Shown: in pieces, positions 32,617 to 43,809 of the stretch
Numbering within the stretch: position 1 is the first letter of the stretch
How the letters are laid out: each line of letters opens with the position of its first letter
Origin: Fomitopsis serialis
Lineage: Eukaryota > Basidiomycota > Agaricomycetes > Polyporales > Fomitopsidaceae
Reading direction: 5' to 3'
Assembly: GCF_022376445.1 (NCBI RefSeq)
Contig: NW_025954962.1
Span: 682,001-746,000 of the forward strand
Length of the DNA: 64,000 nt
Made by a program: the position numbers and the translations under genes
The notes under the pieces: model-generated
What the model was told of the DNA's origin: nothing
The model's input: the letters and a program-made list of their open reading frames with translations, nothing else
Databases searched by the model: none

Positions 32617-33584
32617 TGCAAAGAATCACAGAGGCATCGTTGGTGTCTCTCACTCAACTGTCACCGTCAATCTGCTATGCGCGCTTGCGGGTACTGGGTA
32701 GGCGTCGAGATGCGGATGGAAGCGAAGTCGGGGGGAAGACCTGGGTGAATGTCGAGCTGAGGTCGGGGGAAAACACAATGCGGTGCCGAGAGCTTTAGAG
32801 GTGCTTATATACGCATACGAGTGGCACTTGTACTTTGAAACGTATAACGTCGCGAAGGCGGAACGCATGTCCAACCCGAATTTACGAGTTTAGGCAGTGG
32901 CACCAAATAGAGAGTATTTGGTTCTGTGGGCGGCGTCATTAAGGTTGCCTCAAAGCAGTAAGCCACTCACCGCCGAAACATATCTGCCGTACTACTCCAA
33001 ACTGGTCGTGCTTGTCTGGACAATGTAATTGAGTTGTGACTGTAGAAAGGTGGTAACCATTGTGTGAGATCACGGTTGTATGGCCTTTGAAGACAGCTGA
33101 CATCCTGTGCATCCAATCAAGACTAGTGGATATTGTACCAGAAAGTACTACTTTCTGAGAGGGTCGTTGCAGGAAACAATGGAGAAATGCATCGAAAAAT
33201 CTTGTCTCTTAATGATTATGGCGAAGAAGCCAAGGTATTGCCTGCCAGCCAGTGCGCGCGTTGCTACCGCGCCGCTAATTGAGTGCCCGGTGCCATAGAG
33301 ACGAGAGCCGAGCCACTCACGCGAGACCGGGACATTGATTGATGTGGCCTCCATGAGCCTGAATGGGCGACCAAAAGGGAGGAACAATGGAGTAGACCAT
33401 TGCCCGATTGGGATGCAACGGAAGCATCTCGATCGTGTGGTGTCGATCTCTGCGACAAGTCTACAGCCGCCGTCACCCACTACTACTCCTAACACACACA
33501 CCCTCGACAGGCTTGTCCTGCATCCCTGGAGCTACAGGTAAAATACACATCCAACTGGTCGCTACACGGTCTGTGTACGTGAAC
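32617..33584. other. Intergenic, F-box promoter / SnoaL-like gene 3' flank
   Basis: About 970 bp. It holds a minus-strand TATATAAG at 32804-32811. The rest (32880-33580) shows only short frames and no domain I recognise. Confidence 0.5.
32804..32811 (-). promoter_or_regulatory. TATA-like element upstream of the F-box gene
   Basis: Reads TATATAAG on the minus strand, about 190 bp before the F-box start codon. It is consistent with a core promoter and a leader of about 160 nt, though single TATA matches occur by chance. Confidence 0.4.
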
Positions 33585-34321
33585 TCAGAACTGCAGCTTC
33601 CGCGCGTCCGCCGTTCCGCTGTCATACTTGCGAACCTCCTCGTGATAGTCATCCCGCGCGTCGCCCTTGAAGAACTCGACATCCTCGCTATCCATTGACC
33701 CGGAGACGCGGTCGGCTTGCCACTTCTTGAGCGTGAACCAAGGCCCGTGTGTGAGTAGTCCTTCTCGTTTGCCTGGTCTTTGTGGTACTTGACTTGGGGG
33801 AAGTCCGAGTCCGCTGTGTCTGGGTCCAACGACAAGGACACGAGCGCGTTGATGGTGGTCGACTTGACGCCGCCCGGGAATGTCCACGTCTACAGGATTT
33901 GACTTGGTCAACACCTATCCACGCAGCTTTGCGGATGTACTCGTACCTGCTCGTTCTTGAACTGGATCAAAAGCGGGTCGTTCCTGATCACTTCATATGC
34001 CTCGTTCTTGCTCTCTTTGAACAGCTTCGGGAGCGCGAACCACTGCCCCGCCATCTTGTAGCGGTCGTTCGCGTAGACGAACTGGTCGTCGTACACGCAG
34101 TCCGGGGTGTAGCGCTTGACGCGCTCGCGTGTCGGCTGGCACGAGTAGAGCGCGATGATGTCGTCGAGGAGGCGCTGGCGGGCGGGCGAGAGGGGGATGG
34201 AGTTGGCCGGGTTGGGGTGCATGTCGGCCGAGGTGGCCGTCTGGCGGACCTCAAAGTGCTCTCCCGGGAGGGAAGAGTCATTTGGCAGCTGGATCTTTGT
34301 CTCGGATGCAAGGGCAGACAT
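33585..34321 (-). CDS. NTF2/SnoaL-like fold protein of unknown function
   Basis: Small alpha+beta protein. A helical start (LSPARQRLLDDIIALYSCQP) is followed by the curved-sheet pattern ERVKRYTPDCVYDDQFVYAN and YKMAGQWFALPKLFKESKNE. Homology continues after an intron near 33890-33945 with TWTFPGGVKSTTINALVSLS, then a conserved basic/aromatic tail (WFTLKKWQADRV, DARKLQF). The fold resembles SnoaL/NTF2 proteins, which bind small ligands; no catalytic residue set can be assigned. An upstream in-frame ATG at 34384 would add a 21-residue Arg-rich leader. A TATA element at 34411-34418 sits so close to it that transcription would start about there, which favours 34321 (MSALASETKIQ). A one-base slip occurs near 33745. 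Confidence 0.7.
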
Positions 34322-34698
34322 GGCGCGAGGGCGAAGGCGGGGCACCGAGCGCAGAGGGGAGTGTATGCGCGGAACGAAGAGCATCTCGGGGCGTGGCCGC
34401 CTCAGCCTGGCTTATATACGGGCAGGGGGCGCGAACGGCGCGACGATGACGCACGGTGAGGCGGGATGCCGATGCATGTCGCCCCCCTTGCCACTTGAAG
34501 GCTTTGGATCGGGCTGTCGTACCTCGTCATCATACGCCGCCTCCATGTCCTCGAATGGAAGTCACCTCCCTAACTGGCATAACGACAGATATCCACAGCC
34601 CATACGCCTCAATATGAATACACACAATATGGCTTATATAGAGTTACACGCAAATGGCTGCTGCTGCATCGTCTTTCCCGTACAGAACTTCCCCGACC
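34322..34698. other. Intergenic, SnoaL-like promoter / SDR 3' flank
   Basis: About 375 bp. It contains the TATA element at 34411-34418 and a second identical GGCTTATATA at 34631. No gene seen. Confidence 0.5.
34411..34418 (-). promoter_or_regulatory. TATA element of the SnoaL-like gene
   Basis: TATATAAG on the minus strand, 27 bp before the ATG at 34384 and about 90 bp before the ATG at 34321. Usual TATA-to-start-site spacing would place transcription initiation at about 34385, supporting 34321 as the working start codon. Confidence 0.55.
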
Positions 34699-35849
34699 TC
34701 AGACCCACTGCTTGTTGCCGTGCTGCGACACAAACGCACCGCTGTCCTCGATCGTAGCCTTCTCCAGGACCTGCAGCTGCATCCTCACAGACTCCTCCGA
34801 CTCCAGCGACTTGCCGTCCCACTCGGGGTAGAACTTCTTCACCTGTGCCCTCAGCACCGCCAATTCTTCTAGCACAGCCGGCGGAGCTAACATCAGAGAT
34901 TATAGGTTAGCCACAGCAAATGTTCTATCCGCGGACAGCGACGCACGCGGCGGGCCTTGGAACGTGTCGACTATCCCGGGGCTGATCGTCAGGAAGACGA
35001 TGCCCTCGTCCTTGAACCGCACGGCGTACTTGACGACGACCATGTTCAACGCAGCCTTCGAGACGGAGTAGGGCCCGGAGTTGGTGACATCGACATTACG
35101 GGCGAAGTCAAGATCGCCCATCCCGGAGCTCAGGGTGAGGACCTTCTTCAAGCCACCCTTGCGGATGAGCGGAAGGAATACGTTGATGGTCCGGATGACG
35201 CCGAGGACGTTCACTTGAAACTGACGTGGTTACATGTGAGCTAAACGCCTTTGAATATGACATCGAAGAGCGTACTGAAGAGTCCAGGTCCTGCGCGAGG
35301 AACTCCTCAGGGCTAGATGCGGAGCCCGTCAATACAGCCCCCGCGGAATAATTCGCCCAACTCACTATGCATCAAAGGTGTAGTTCAAGCGCTCAAATTC
35401 GATGAACGCAGCGTTGTTGATCAGACAGTCCAGCGTACCACCGGTGGTCCTCCCACCTCGGAAGCAGCTTCCTGCGCTCCTATGAGCATGGCTCCACATG
35501 GACATACGTGGTCATGTTCTCACCTTGAGTGCGCTCGAGTCTGTGATGTCCGCCTGGAGGACATGGATGTTCGACGCGCTCTGCGCGAGTCCAAGCAGCT
35601 CCGTAGCCGTGCTCTTGTTGCGCACCAAACCGAAGACGACGTTGTCGGGCTGTGCGCTCTGTGGATGCTTAATCGTGAGTATTGCTACACCTCTGTTCCC
35701 ACTGGCAAACTGCAACGTACGAGTACGCGGACGAATGCGAGCTAGGGTTCCGGGCAGTTCACTAGTGAGCACGGGCTATTCTGAGTAGCATGCAGGTCAA
35801 GACGTACGCCTATGCCGCGCGACGCTCCAGTGATTGCGTAGGATGGCAT
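34699..35849 (-). CDS. Short-chain dehydrogenase/reductase (classical SDR)
   Basis: NAD(P)-dependent oxidoreductase with a Rossmann fold; substrate unknown. The start at 35849 opens MPSYAITGASRGIG, the TGxxxGxG cofactor loop. NVVFGLVRNKSTATELLGL follows, then NIHVLQADITDSSAL, with the Asp that contacts adenine. The catalytic Ser is in VLTLSSGMGD. The Tyr-x3-Lys pair is in SGPYSVSKAALNMVVVKYA, and the conserved ISPGIVDT loop follows. A C-terminal exon (QVKKFYPEWDGKSLESEESV) ends GNKQWV at 34699. At least four introns are present. Exon 2 is poorly resolved: LAFVR fits after the AG at about 35750, but the frame then appears to slip before FASGNR. The layout matches the fungal NAD(P)-binding SDR group related to sniffer/C-factor proteins. 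Confidence 0.88.
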
Positions 35850-36424
35850 GTTTTTAACGAGCCGTTGGGTACGGACTACAAGTTGTGCAGTCACGAGTGG
35901 GTCGAGCGGAGTGTCTACTGTCAGCTACCCATCATGCACTTTATATACTGTACGTTTGTGCTCCCCTTGCCTTCCACGAACACCGGACGTACGTATGCAA
36001 TATCACTGCAATAAGCCCCGTCTCACCCACGACTAGAACAGCGAACCGCTCGCATCAGTCATCCCTGCGTATTCACCGTGTCGGAGATGCCTCTCACGAC
36101 GATGCCGGAGGGTCGACGCACAGAAACGGCATGTCACGAATCGCGCTTGTGCCAGACCGGTGCTCGATCTCCGGCGTCGGGGATTGTCTGATCGACTTCA
36201 GTCTTCCAGTTTCCAAGGCACCAGATGACATACGTCATCGACCCATGAACTGACAAAACCCTGGGCCAACACAGATACTGAAGTAGGCGATAATTTGTCA
36301 GACTCGTATTTCATCCATGTACAATACTACACGGGTTATTCAAGATCGTACAGTACGATAGCGCACCAAGACATGAGCACGTCGCAACCGTACACTACTC
36401 ATACAACATCTCGTCTGTCCATCC
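35850..36424. other. Intergenic, SDR promoter / PB1-protein gene 3' flank
   Basis: 575 bp. Short frames only. No promoter motif or RNA structure stands out. Confidence 0.5.
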
Positions 36425-39251
36425 TTACCAGATAAACATACAATCAGACAGATCACCAAAAGATCGGACACAAGAAATCGCAGCCAACTCAACCAAAAAA
36501 CTCGCAGTGAGACTCGTTTTAGCCGCGGGCTGGCGCGAGGGGCCCGAGCCAGAACCCGAGCCCGACGCCACAGGCTGCCTCTGCGGGGACATCTGCAACA
36601 GCTCCTCCAGGACCTCGCTCACAGCATTGTCCTCCGCCTCAGCGGACAGCTCCATCTTGCCCTGCACGCGCGCGCGCACCTTCCCAGGCAGGCTCGGGTA
36701 GTTGGCCGCGGTGAACCCCATCTGTAGACACACGCGGCCGGATGAGAAACAAATCCTGGACATGAAGAAGTCGACAACTCACATCACCAAGACGCCTGGT
36801 GATGGCTTGCACGGCGGGCGGTGGTGGCGGCGCAGGCGGTGCGGGCGGAGGCGGCACCAAAGGCGACGGAGGGCCGTTGCTGACGCGGCGCGCACGGGAG
36901 GTGGAGTTGTGCGTGGTGTGGCGTCGGTTGGGGACGCTGAACATCTCGAGCTGGGGGAAGGGGCCCCGAGCATTGCTGATAATTTGGACGGCAGACGCCG
37001 GCCTCTCAGGATTTTCCCTCGGCTTAGTAGGGGTCTCCGGAACTCTGCTAGAGGTAGTCTCAGCCTGTTTCGAAGTGGAGGCTACGGGCGATTTGTCCTT
37101 GTTCTGTGTGGCGGGAGGTGCGGCTGGGGTCTGCAAGCCACACAAGGGTCAGTCCGACGCAACCGCCACCATCCACAAACCGACATACCTCTGTTCCAAC
37201 AGTCTCATCCTATCCCGCTGCTTCTTGCGCTCCTCCCTCTCATGACGGTACCTCGCCTTCTCAGCCTTGTACTTCTCCTTCGCCTCTTCAAGCGACTTCA
37301 CCAGTTCATCCTTCGACGCCCTCGGACTCGACGCGGCCCCATACATCGTCACCTCCGCACGTGGGACGTGGTCAATCGGGTCCACGTCCACCGAGGAGTC
37401 GCTCGACTCGGGGCTCTCCCAGGGAACCCAATCAGAGGGGCACGCCGACGGCGCGATTGTTCTGCGGCGGCAGCGGGGTAGAACAGCGGCACCCACTTCC
37501 TGTGGCTATGTCTCCTGGGCCGTGGCGGTTCCCGGAGGCGAAGACATCGTCGCGAGACGAGCCCCAGCTAAGGACTCCCCGTGACGGTGGCGGCGGGAAG
37601 AATGTGGGGGGGTCCAGACAGCCAGTCGCTATAGTACGGCGCGGGAGGCGGCGGAGGTACTGGCGGGCGAGGGACACCAGGTACACGGGACAGTCCCGGA
37701 GGAGGCGGGGGCACGGGTGGCACAGGCACAGCGGGAGGTGGGGGCGGCGGAGGGACATCGTTGCGATACCCCCAGCGACCACTTGGGTTCGGCCAAGGAT
37801 TGTGTCTGTCCCCATGGCCGCGACGTGCATCCCAGCCACCGTCATCTACGTCCCATTCGCTCATCCAGCCATAGGGGTCCCGACTGATACGACCAGAGTC
37901 CCAGCCGCTATCAGCCGTGTGCCGGCGGTAGGCGTTCGGGCGATGGTCGAAAGCCGGCTGAGGCAGAGGGGGCTGCTGCATATTATGGCGGCGCTCCTGG
38001 CTCGCACGCTGGGAGCGGGGCGTAGACGTCGTCGGGCCAGTGTCGCCCGTCGTGCTGAGTCTGACATCGCCAATAGTACGGACGACATTGGCGATTGCCT
38101 CCGCCACTCGGCGGCCCGCAGCCTCTTCTTGAGCCCTGCGCGCTTCGGGCGTGCTCTCACGGGTGTTGCCCGTCGTCTGGACGCTCAGCCGGAAGCTATC
38201 CGCAGTACGCGCGACGGAATGGCGGTGGGCCTGCCAGTAGGTCCCGTTAGTGGCGTTGCGGACGATGGTGCGCACGTTCTCTGAGAGCTCCGGGTGCGAG
38301 GCGACGACGTTGGAGAGCGTGTTGAAGAGGTTCGCCACGTCAGTGGTGAGTGAGAGTTGGTGCGAGGAGGCGGCGGCGGGATGTCCTCCAAGTCGGGGAG
38401 TGGCGGATCCGGCGCATCGTCCGTCATAGTGGACGATTTGGTTGTCGACATACTCCGGGCGAGGTTCGTGGCAGGCTTGGGAGGCGTTACTGCACGGGAC
38501 GCGGTCGACAGCGTCCTGCGGGTCTCAGAGATGTCCTCACCCGTCGCCGCGTTCAAGTCCACGACATGGATGGGATACTTCTTCGGATCGGCTGAGCCAC
38601 CGACAATCGAGGCGGTCGACGAGCCCGAGCTGACGGTGGACGCACGCTGTTGCCCTTGTCCCTAATCGGTATGGGCACCGGCGTCGAGTCCGTCATCTCC
38701 GAGTCCGCGATCGTCACCGCGTCCTGCTTGTCCTCCGCAGCGGCTGCAGCAGCCTCCTCACGCGCGAGCGTTCCGCGTCGCTCTCAATGGCTCCAAGTAA
38801 GCGTGGGGGCCCGAGCTCTCCGATCGGGAGGCTGGGCGGCGAAGATCGAGCCAAGGCCGGGCGAGATACCCTGCCAGTCTCCTCCACTCATACATCATCG
38901 GCATGCTCCTCCCAAACGTGTTCCTGTAGTTCGAGCTGCGCGGGGTTGCGGGCAGCGGCTTGTTGCGCTCCGCTCCCAGATCGAGCACCGCGAACTTCGC
39001 GACCTTCGACTCGCCCGGCGCCCCAGGCGGGAGCGTCCTGTAGAAATCTTGCAGCTCGCCCTCGGAGCTGAGTGTGACCTCGTCGCCGTCATGTCCTCGT
39101 ACGCAACGGCGACGTCACTGCGCGGAATGTGGTAGAGCCCCTCGATCTTGGTAGCGAGCTCGGCCCAGCTGGGAGGCGTGTCGAAGGTGATGCGGCGGGT
39201 GAGCCCATCGGGTGGCTTGGTGAGCTTGAATCGGATGTGCGGAGCAGCCAT
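36425..39251 (-). CDS. PB1-domain protein with polyproline tracts and coiled coil
   Basis: Adaptor-like protein, function not recognised. The start at 39251 opens MAAPHIRFKLTKPPDG. The PB1 domain follows: TRRITFDTPPSWAELATKIE, YHIPRSDVAVAYEDMDGDEV read across a one-base slip, TLSSEGELQDF and ESKVAKFAVLDLG. The basic Lys is in RFKLTK, and an acidic OPCA-like stretch is DxDGDEV. Next comes a helical segment (MANLFNTLSNVVASHPELSE). Two proline-rich tracts (37650-37760 and 36810-36860) could bind SH3, WW or EVH1 domains. A charged coiled coil follows (ELVKSLEEAKEKYKAEKARY). The C-terminal region MGFTAANYPSLPGKVRARVQ, then EDNAVSEVLEELLQM, has helix spacing reminiscent of a UBA domain. The layout is suggestive of an Nbr1/p62-like receptor without ZZ or FW domains, but this is inference. 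Exon joins in the middle are uncertain. Confidence 0.72.
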
Positions 39252-39659
39252 GATAGAGAGGCTCAGCGAGATACGGCGCGCATGCGAAGGCGAGAGCGGG
39301 CTTATGAGGCGCAGAAGCAGGTCTAGCACATTCAAACCCCGCCGCAGCGGTGTATAAGTATGATCGAGGCGTAGGGCCCTTGCCTGATCTAGCACACATT
39401 ACGCAATGCTTCACCTCCGCGTGTGCAGGAGGCACTGTGGCAGTGGGAAATTCATCCGCGCATTGTTCTCGAGCAGCTGCGAGTGTCCACTGTCAGGTGC
39501 GGGATTCACAAGCCGGCTAGGTCCTCAGTAACTTATAACGCAGTCCGCTGGTGCATCGTAACAGCAGGATATAATTGCACAATCTAGCAAGACATTCCAT
39601 CAAGTGTGTATGGCACAGTGTAGACACTATTAACTTTCTTCCCACTCAGCGCAGCCCTC
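39252..39659. other. Intergenic, PB1-protein promoter / aldo-keto reductase 3' flank
   Basis: About 410 bp, no coding signal. A GTATAAGTA near 39353 is a weak match to a core promoter element. Confidence 0.5.
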
Positions 39660-41262
39660 TCACGCGAAGATAGCCATGCGCGGGTCGATTTCCGCCGGGT
39701 CGTTGAGCTGTGCACGCCGACGTCAGACTCCTTGCCACAGATAACAACACGAGGAGCACGCACCCGGAGGTTGATGTTCAGAGAGCTGATCGCCTTGATC
39801 TCGTCCTCACCGAGCGTGAACTGGTCGACGTCAAGGTTCTGCACGAGACGGTCGTGGTTGTTCGACTTGGGGATGACGGCGAGGCCCTGCTGCACGGACC
39901 AGCGGAGCAAGACCTGCGCAGTGGCTGCGTGGAAGAAAAAGAAATCGCATCAGTAACCCGACACAATCCACGTATGCACAGCAAACCATGACTCACTCTT
40001 CGAGTGCTTCGACGCGATGCTCTGGATCGTGTTGTGCTCCATGAGGTTCTGCGCGCCCTTGTCAGCGCCGAGCTCGACGTAGCTTTGGGGCCGAGCGAAG
40101 AGTAGGCCGTGATCGCAATACCGAGGGTCTTGCAGAGCTTGATGAGAGGCTCTTGTGTCAGGTAGGGGTGGAGCTCGACCTGGTTGACGGCGGGCTCGTA
40201 GCGGGAATAGCGGAGGATGTCCTGGAGGATTGAACCCTGGCAGTTCCTGCAGGCACGGTAGTTTTAGCTGCAGTATCTCGCGTGCGGACGGCCTACGCAC
40301 GAGACACCGATGTTCTTCGCCAAACCGAGGTCCACGAGTTCTTCCATGGGCCCCAGTCTCCTGCATGGGAACCTTGGCTGCATCCGATATTAGTTTCGAC
40401 ATAGAGCGGCATATATCGAGCCAGGACGTACCGAGGTGACCTTCTTGTCATCGCCCCACCACTCGGGAGGGTAGCGGTGGGCGGGGTCGACGTACTCAAG
40501 GGCGATCGGGAAGTGATGAGGAAGAGGTCGAAGTAGTCGATGCCCCAAAGGCCGAGCTGCTTCTTCGCAAGCGCGTGCACCTGGTGGCGTCTGTGAGCAG
40601 GACAGTCCAACGTCTACGGGGACAACGCACGTACGTGGTCACGGGCGTGGAAAGTGTTCCAGAGCTAATGTGGTACGGTTTTGTCAGGCGCCGCATGTGA
40701 GACGCATCTGTCGTGACAACAAACCTTGGAGGTCACCCCTGTTCCAGCGCAGCTGCGATAAATGGCGGTTCTGGGAGGGGGGAATGCATTTACTCACAGA
40801 CATCCTCACGCTTGACAATGCCGTCGGCAATGGCGCGACGGAGACCTCACCAGCCTCCTTCTCGTTACCGTAGTCGCCGGCACCATCGAGGAGACGGTAG
40901 CCAGCCTTGATGGCATTGTACACGGTCTAAAGACGACTCTGTTAGGCCCCTTGCTTGCTACGCGCTGCGAGCTGTACGCACGTCCGCGCAAGTAGCCCTG
41001 TTGACCTGGACATCGCCGCGTCAGTGCGCGAATGCGGTCCCCAGCGCAGGAGCGGACATACCTTCCAGAGACCGAAGCTAGTGAATGGGATACGCGTGGT
41101 TAGCCCTGCGGCCGATCATATTATGTACTCGAGGAGGATCTCACCCGACGAGCGGCATCTGGCGCGTGCAAGACGTCATGAGCGTCAGACGCGAGAAGGA
41201 CGTCGGGGAGAGCGCACCTTTGCGCCGGTCCTCTTGAGCGCGACGGTAGCGTGTTGGGACAT
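39660..41262 (-). CDS. Aldo-keto reductase, D-xylose reductase type
   Basis: Cytosolic NAD(P)H-dependent reductase; by family it reduces D-xylose to xylitol in pentose use. After splicing: start at 41262 ([15 protein letters not shown]), [40 protein letters not shown] with the catalytic Asp and Tyr, [14 protein letters not shown] with the catalytic Lys, FDLFLI then HFP with the catalytic His, and [20 protein letters not shown]. It continues with [20 protein letters not shown], the cofactor loop [15 protein letters not shown], and the end [13 protein letters not shown]. The AYSSxGPQSxVE block and the IFA end are typical of fungal xylose reductases. Eight or more introns, some only about 45 nt. 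One or two one-base slips occur near 40530 and 40370. It is divergent from the ketopantoate reductase gene, 199 bp apart. Confidence 0.9.
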
Positions 41263-41461
41263 TGTTGCGCGAGTGGCTAGGACGAGATGGGACGGGGAGA
41301 GGAGCTGAGGGAGGGAGACGGAGAAATGGGGGGACGCTGGAGGGGTTTATGTGCGCAGGGACGGGGAGGGGCGGGCCGTGGAGGGGAAGGGGACATCGAT
41401 GGGATGTGATAGAAGATGCGCGGCTCATTGAATTCTCAGCGAGGGGAGGCCGGGGTGATCG

Positions 41462-42960
41462 ATGTCCGCCCGCCGTCCTCTGACGTCCTCGGCCTCTTCT
41501 CGGGCATTTCCCTCCCAGCGCCCGGCTCTCTCCGCGCGCCGCCCGATCGCGCGCCCCGCCGTCTTCCTGCCACCGTCGCGCGCTGCCCGCCACGTCCCCG
41601 CCGCGTCCCCCGCCGTGTGGCAGATGCACGTCCACGTCCTCGGCTTCGGCGCCGTCGGCTCGCTCGTGTCGCACTACCTGCGCGGCGCCCTTGACCCCAA
41701 GCACGCCGTCTCCATCATCCACAAGTCCTCCGCCGCCGCCCTCAGGGCATCCAGCCTCCCCGGGGTCAAGCTCGAGCTCGGCGGCGTCACGCGCACCCAG
41801 CACGGCGTCATCCACGAGTCGACCGACCCGCCACCGACGCCTACCTCCGGGAACAAGCAGCTCGAGACCTCCATGCGCTGCAGAACCTGCAGAACGAACC
41901 ACAACCACCACCTGAGGAGGCCCAGCACAGGTGAGCAGGCCCAGCAGCCGCGCGCAGGGCCCATCGAATCCCTCATAGTCGTCACGAAGGCCCGCGATGC
42001 AGTCGGCGGCATACGCGCTCTCTGCCGCGTCTTTCCGCCGCCAGCACTATCGTACTCTTGCACAACGGTATGGGTGTGTACGAGCATCTCGTCGAGAACG
42101 TCTTCCGGAACAGACAGACCCGGCCGCACTTCGTCGTCTCGGTGAACACGCACGGGGCGTTCGTCAAGAGTAGCGGACACGTCGTCCACACCGGCGTCGG
42201 CAGCATCCAACTCGGCATCATGCACGACACGCACGGTCGCGACTACGAAGCTGGCATGGACACCTCCCTCCCCGTAGACGACCAGAAGCTGAGCCTCAAC
42301 GACATCACGTCGCTTCAGGGTGATCCCGACGTGGAGCGCTACCTCTCCCTGCGCAACACCATCTCCGCCCTCACGAGCACGACCGCGCTCGACATCTCCT
42401 GGCGCCCGCTCTTCGACGTCCAGCTCGCGATGCACCGCAAGCTCGCCGTCAACTGCGTCGTCAATCCCCTCACCGCCCTCCTCGGCTGCCGCAACGGCGA
42501 CCTCTTCAAGCATCAGCCCGGCTCCCGTCTCGCCGCGGCGATCTGCCGCGAGATATCCAACGTCTTCTTCGCGCAATGGCAGCAAGAAGTCTGGAAGAAA
42601 CTCCGGCCGCACGCACACGCAGACCCCGACTCGCAGGAAGAGCCCGCAGCAGACGATGACGAGGTCCGGCAGAACATCCTCGAGAACCCCTTCCCGCCGA
42701 GCCTCCACCAACAGCAGCTCCTGGCGGAGTGCGCCCTCGTCGCAGAACTCACTCGTGAGAACACGTCCTCGATGCTCGTCGACGTCCGCCGCAGCCGCTT
42801 CACGGAAATCAGCTACCTCAACGGCTACGTCCTCAAGCTAGCGAAGAAGTACCGCGTCAACGTGCCCGTCACGGCCGCGCTGATCGACCTCATCCACCTG
42901 CGGGAAGCCATCCCATCGATCAGCCAGTGCCCTTGCTCTCGGTGCTGTAGCGCACCCTAG
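41462..42960 (+). CDS. 2-dehydropantoate 2-reductase (ketopantoate reductase), probably mitochondrial
   Basis: NADPH-dependent reduction of ketopantoate to pantoate, the committed step to pantothenate and CoA. From 41462 the first 54 residues are rich in Arg, Ser and Ala and lack acids (SARRPLTSSASSRAFPSQRP), like a mitochondrial presequence. The mature enzyme begins MHVHVLGFGAVGSLVSHYLR, the GxGxxG Rossmann loop. IESLIVVTKARDAV carries the conserved nicotinamide-side Lys. STIVLLHNGMGVYEHLVE follows after a one-base slip near 42024-42030. The C-terminal helical domain has RKLAVNCVVNPLTALLGCRN, where Lys and Asn are the family catalytic pair, and SSMLVDVRRSRFTEISYLNG. An acidic insert is present at about 42630. 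No intron is needed. It is larger than bacterial PanE because of the leader and the inserts. Confidence 0.9.
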
Positions 42961-43809
42961 GATGCGTCGAGTGCGCTGCGGTGCGTATAGCCCGCCTTCA
43001 TCTCGGCGGTTCCGTGATGCTCATGATCGTCATAGGAAGTGTGGGGTGGATACCCCGGACTTCCCCACGAAGGTAGCCAACGCTGGGAACAGACGGTTGC
43101 CGCCGTTCTGCCACTGGGTAGGTCCCCGTCCACCGTGAGGATGATACTCGACCGTGGTGGAGGTGAGTTCTGCCGCGGACGGACCTTCCCCTCATCAGAA
43201 GACACGACACGGCACCTCGCTCGATAATTCCTACGGACGAGCAGCGCGCGCGACGCCCAACCACCCGGCAGCGCCGCGGCACCTCGCACGGAGCCCGTCT
43301 TTCCGCTCGAGAACCTTCGCTCTGACGCACACCGGGGGACGTCGGGGCGGGGATCCGGTGGTTGTTGTACATTCTGCACGGTGCCTATCACTCACAATAC
43401 AATACTTCTGCTACATTAGTGCGAGCTCACTTGCGGCTCGAGCCACTGCTGCGGCATCGGTGCATCCCATACGTAACGCGTTCCGACGGGCACTCCGTCT
43501 CGCCGCCCCGTCGTGCACGGAAAAATGTCGACAAAATGCACTCATACTTGTGGATAGCATCACATCGATTCTGCCCCGCTCTGATGGAGGAAGCGACGTC
43601 TGAATATCTGACGTCTCGCTGTCTGTAAGTCGGAAACACAGCTGTGCGCCCAATCGCGAAAGCACGGAGGTGGGCCTATCTTCTAAGATACTGTCTATCA
43701 AAATGCGGGTGGTATGATACATCGTGTCCCGTCTAAACCCTAACAATGTGGTCGTAGCTGGACCGTGAGGAGCGTGCAGCAATCGCTGTCAATGGTCCCC
43801 TGCTTTTGT
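42961..43809. other. Convergent 3' intergenic, ketopantoate reductase / MFS transporter
   Basis: 850 bp. Open frames on both strands are of chance length and composition. No RNA gene or repeat seen. Confidence 0.5.

Noticed and set aside
37106..38284. Long open frame of 392 codons on the plus strand
   Set aside because: It is antisense to the PB1-protein gene and is a by-product of its GC-rich, proline-coding composition. It has Arg/Pro runs and no domain.
41674..42711. 345-codon minus-strand frame opposite the ketopantoate reductase
   Set aside because: Shadow of the real gene. The plus strand has clear Rossmann and catalytic motifs, the minus strand none.
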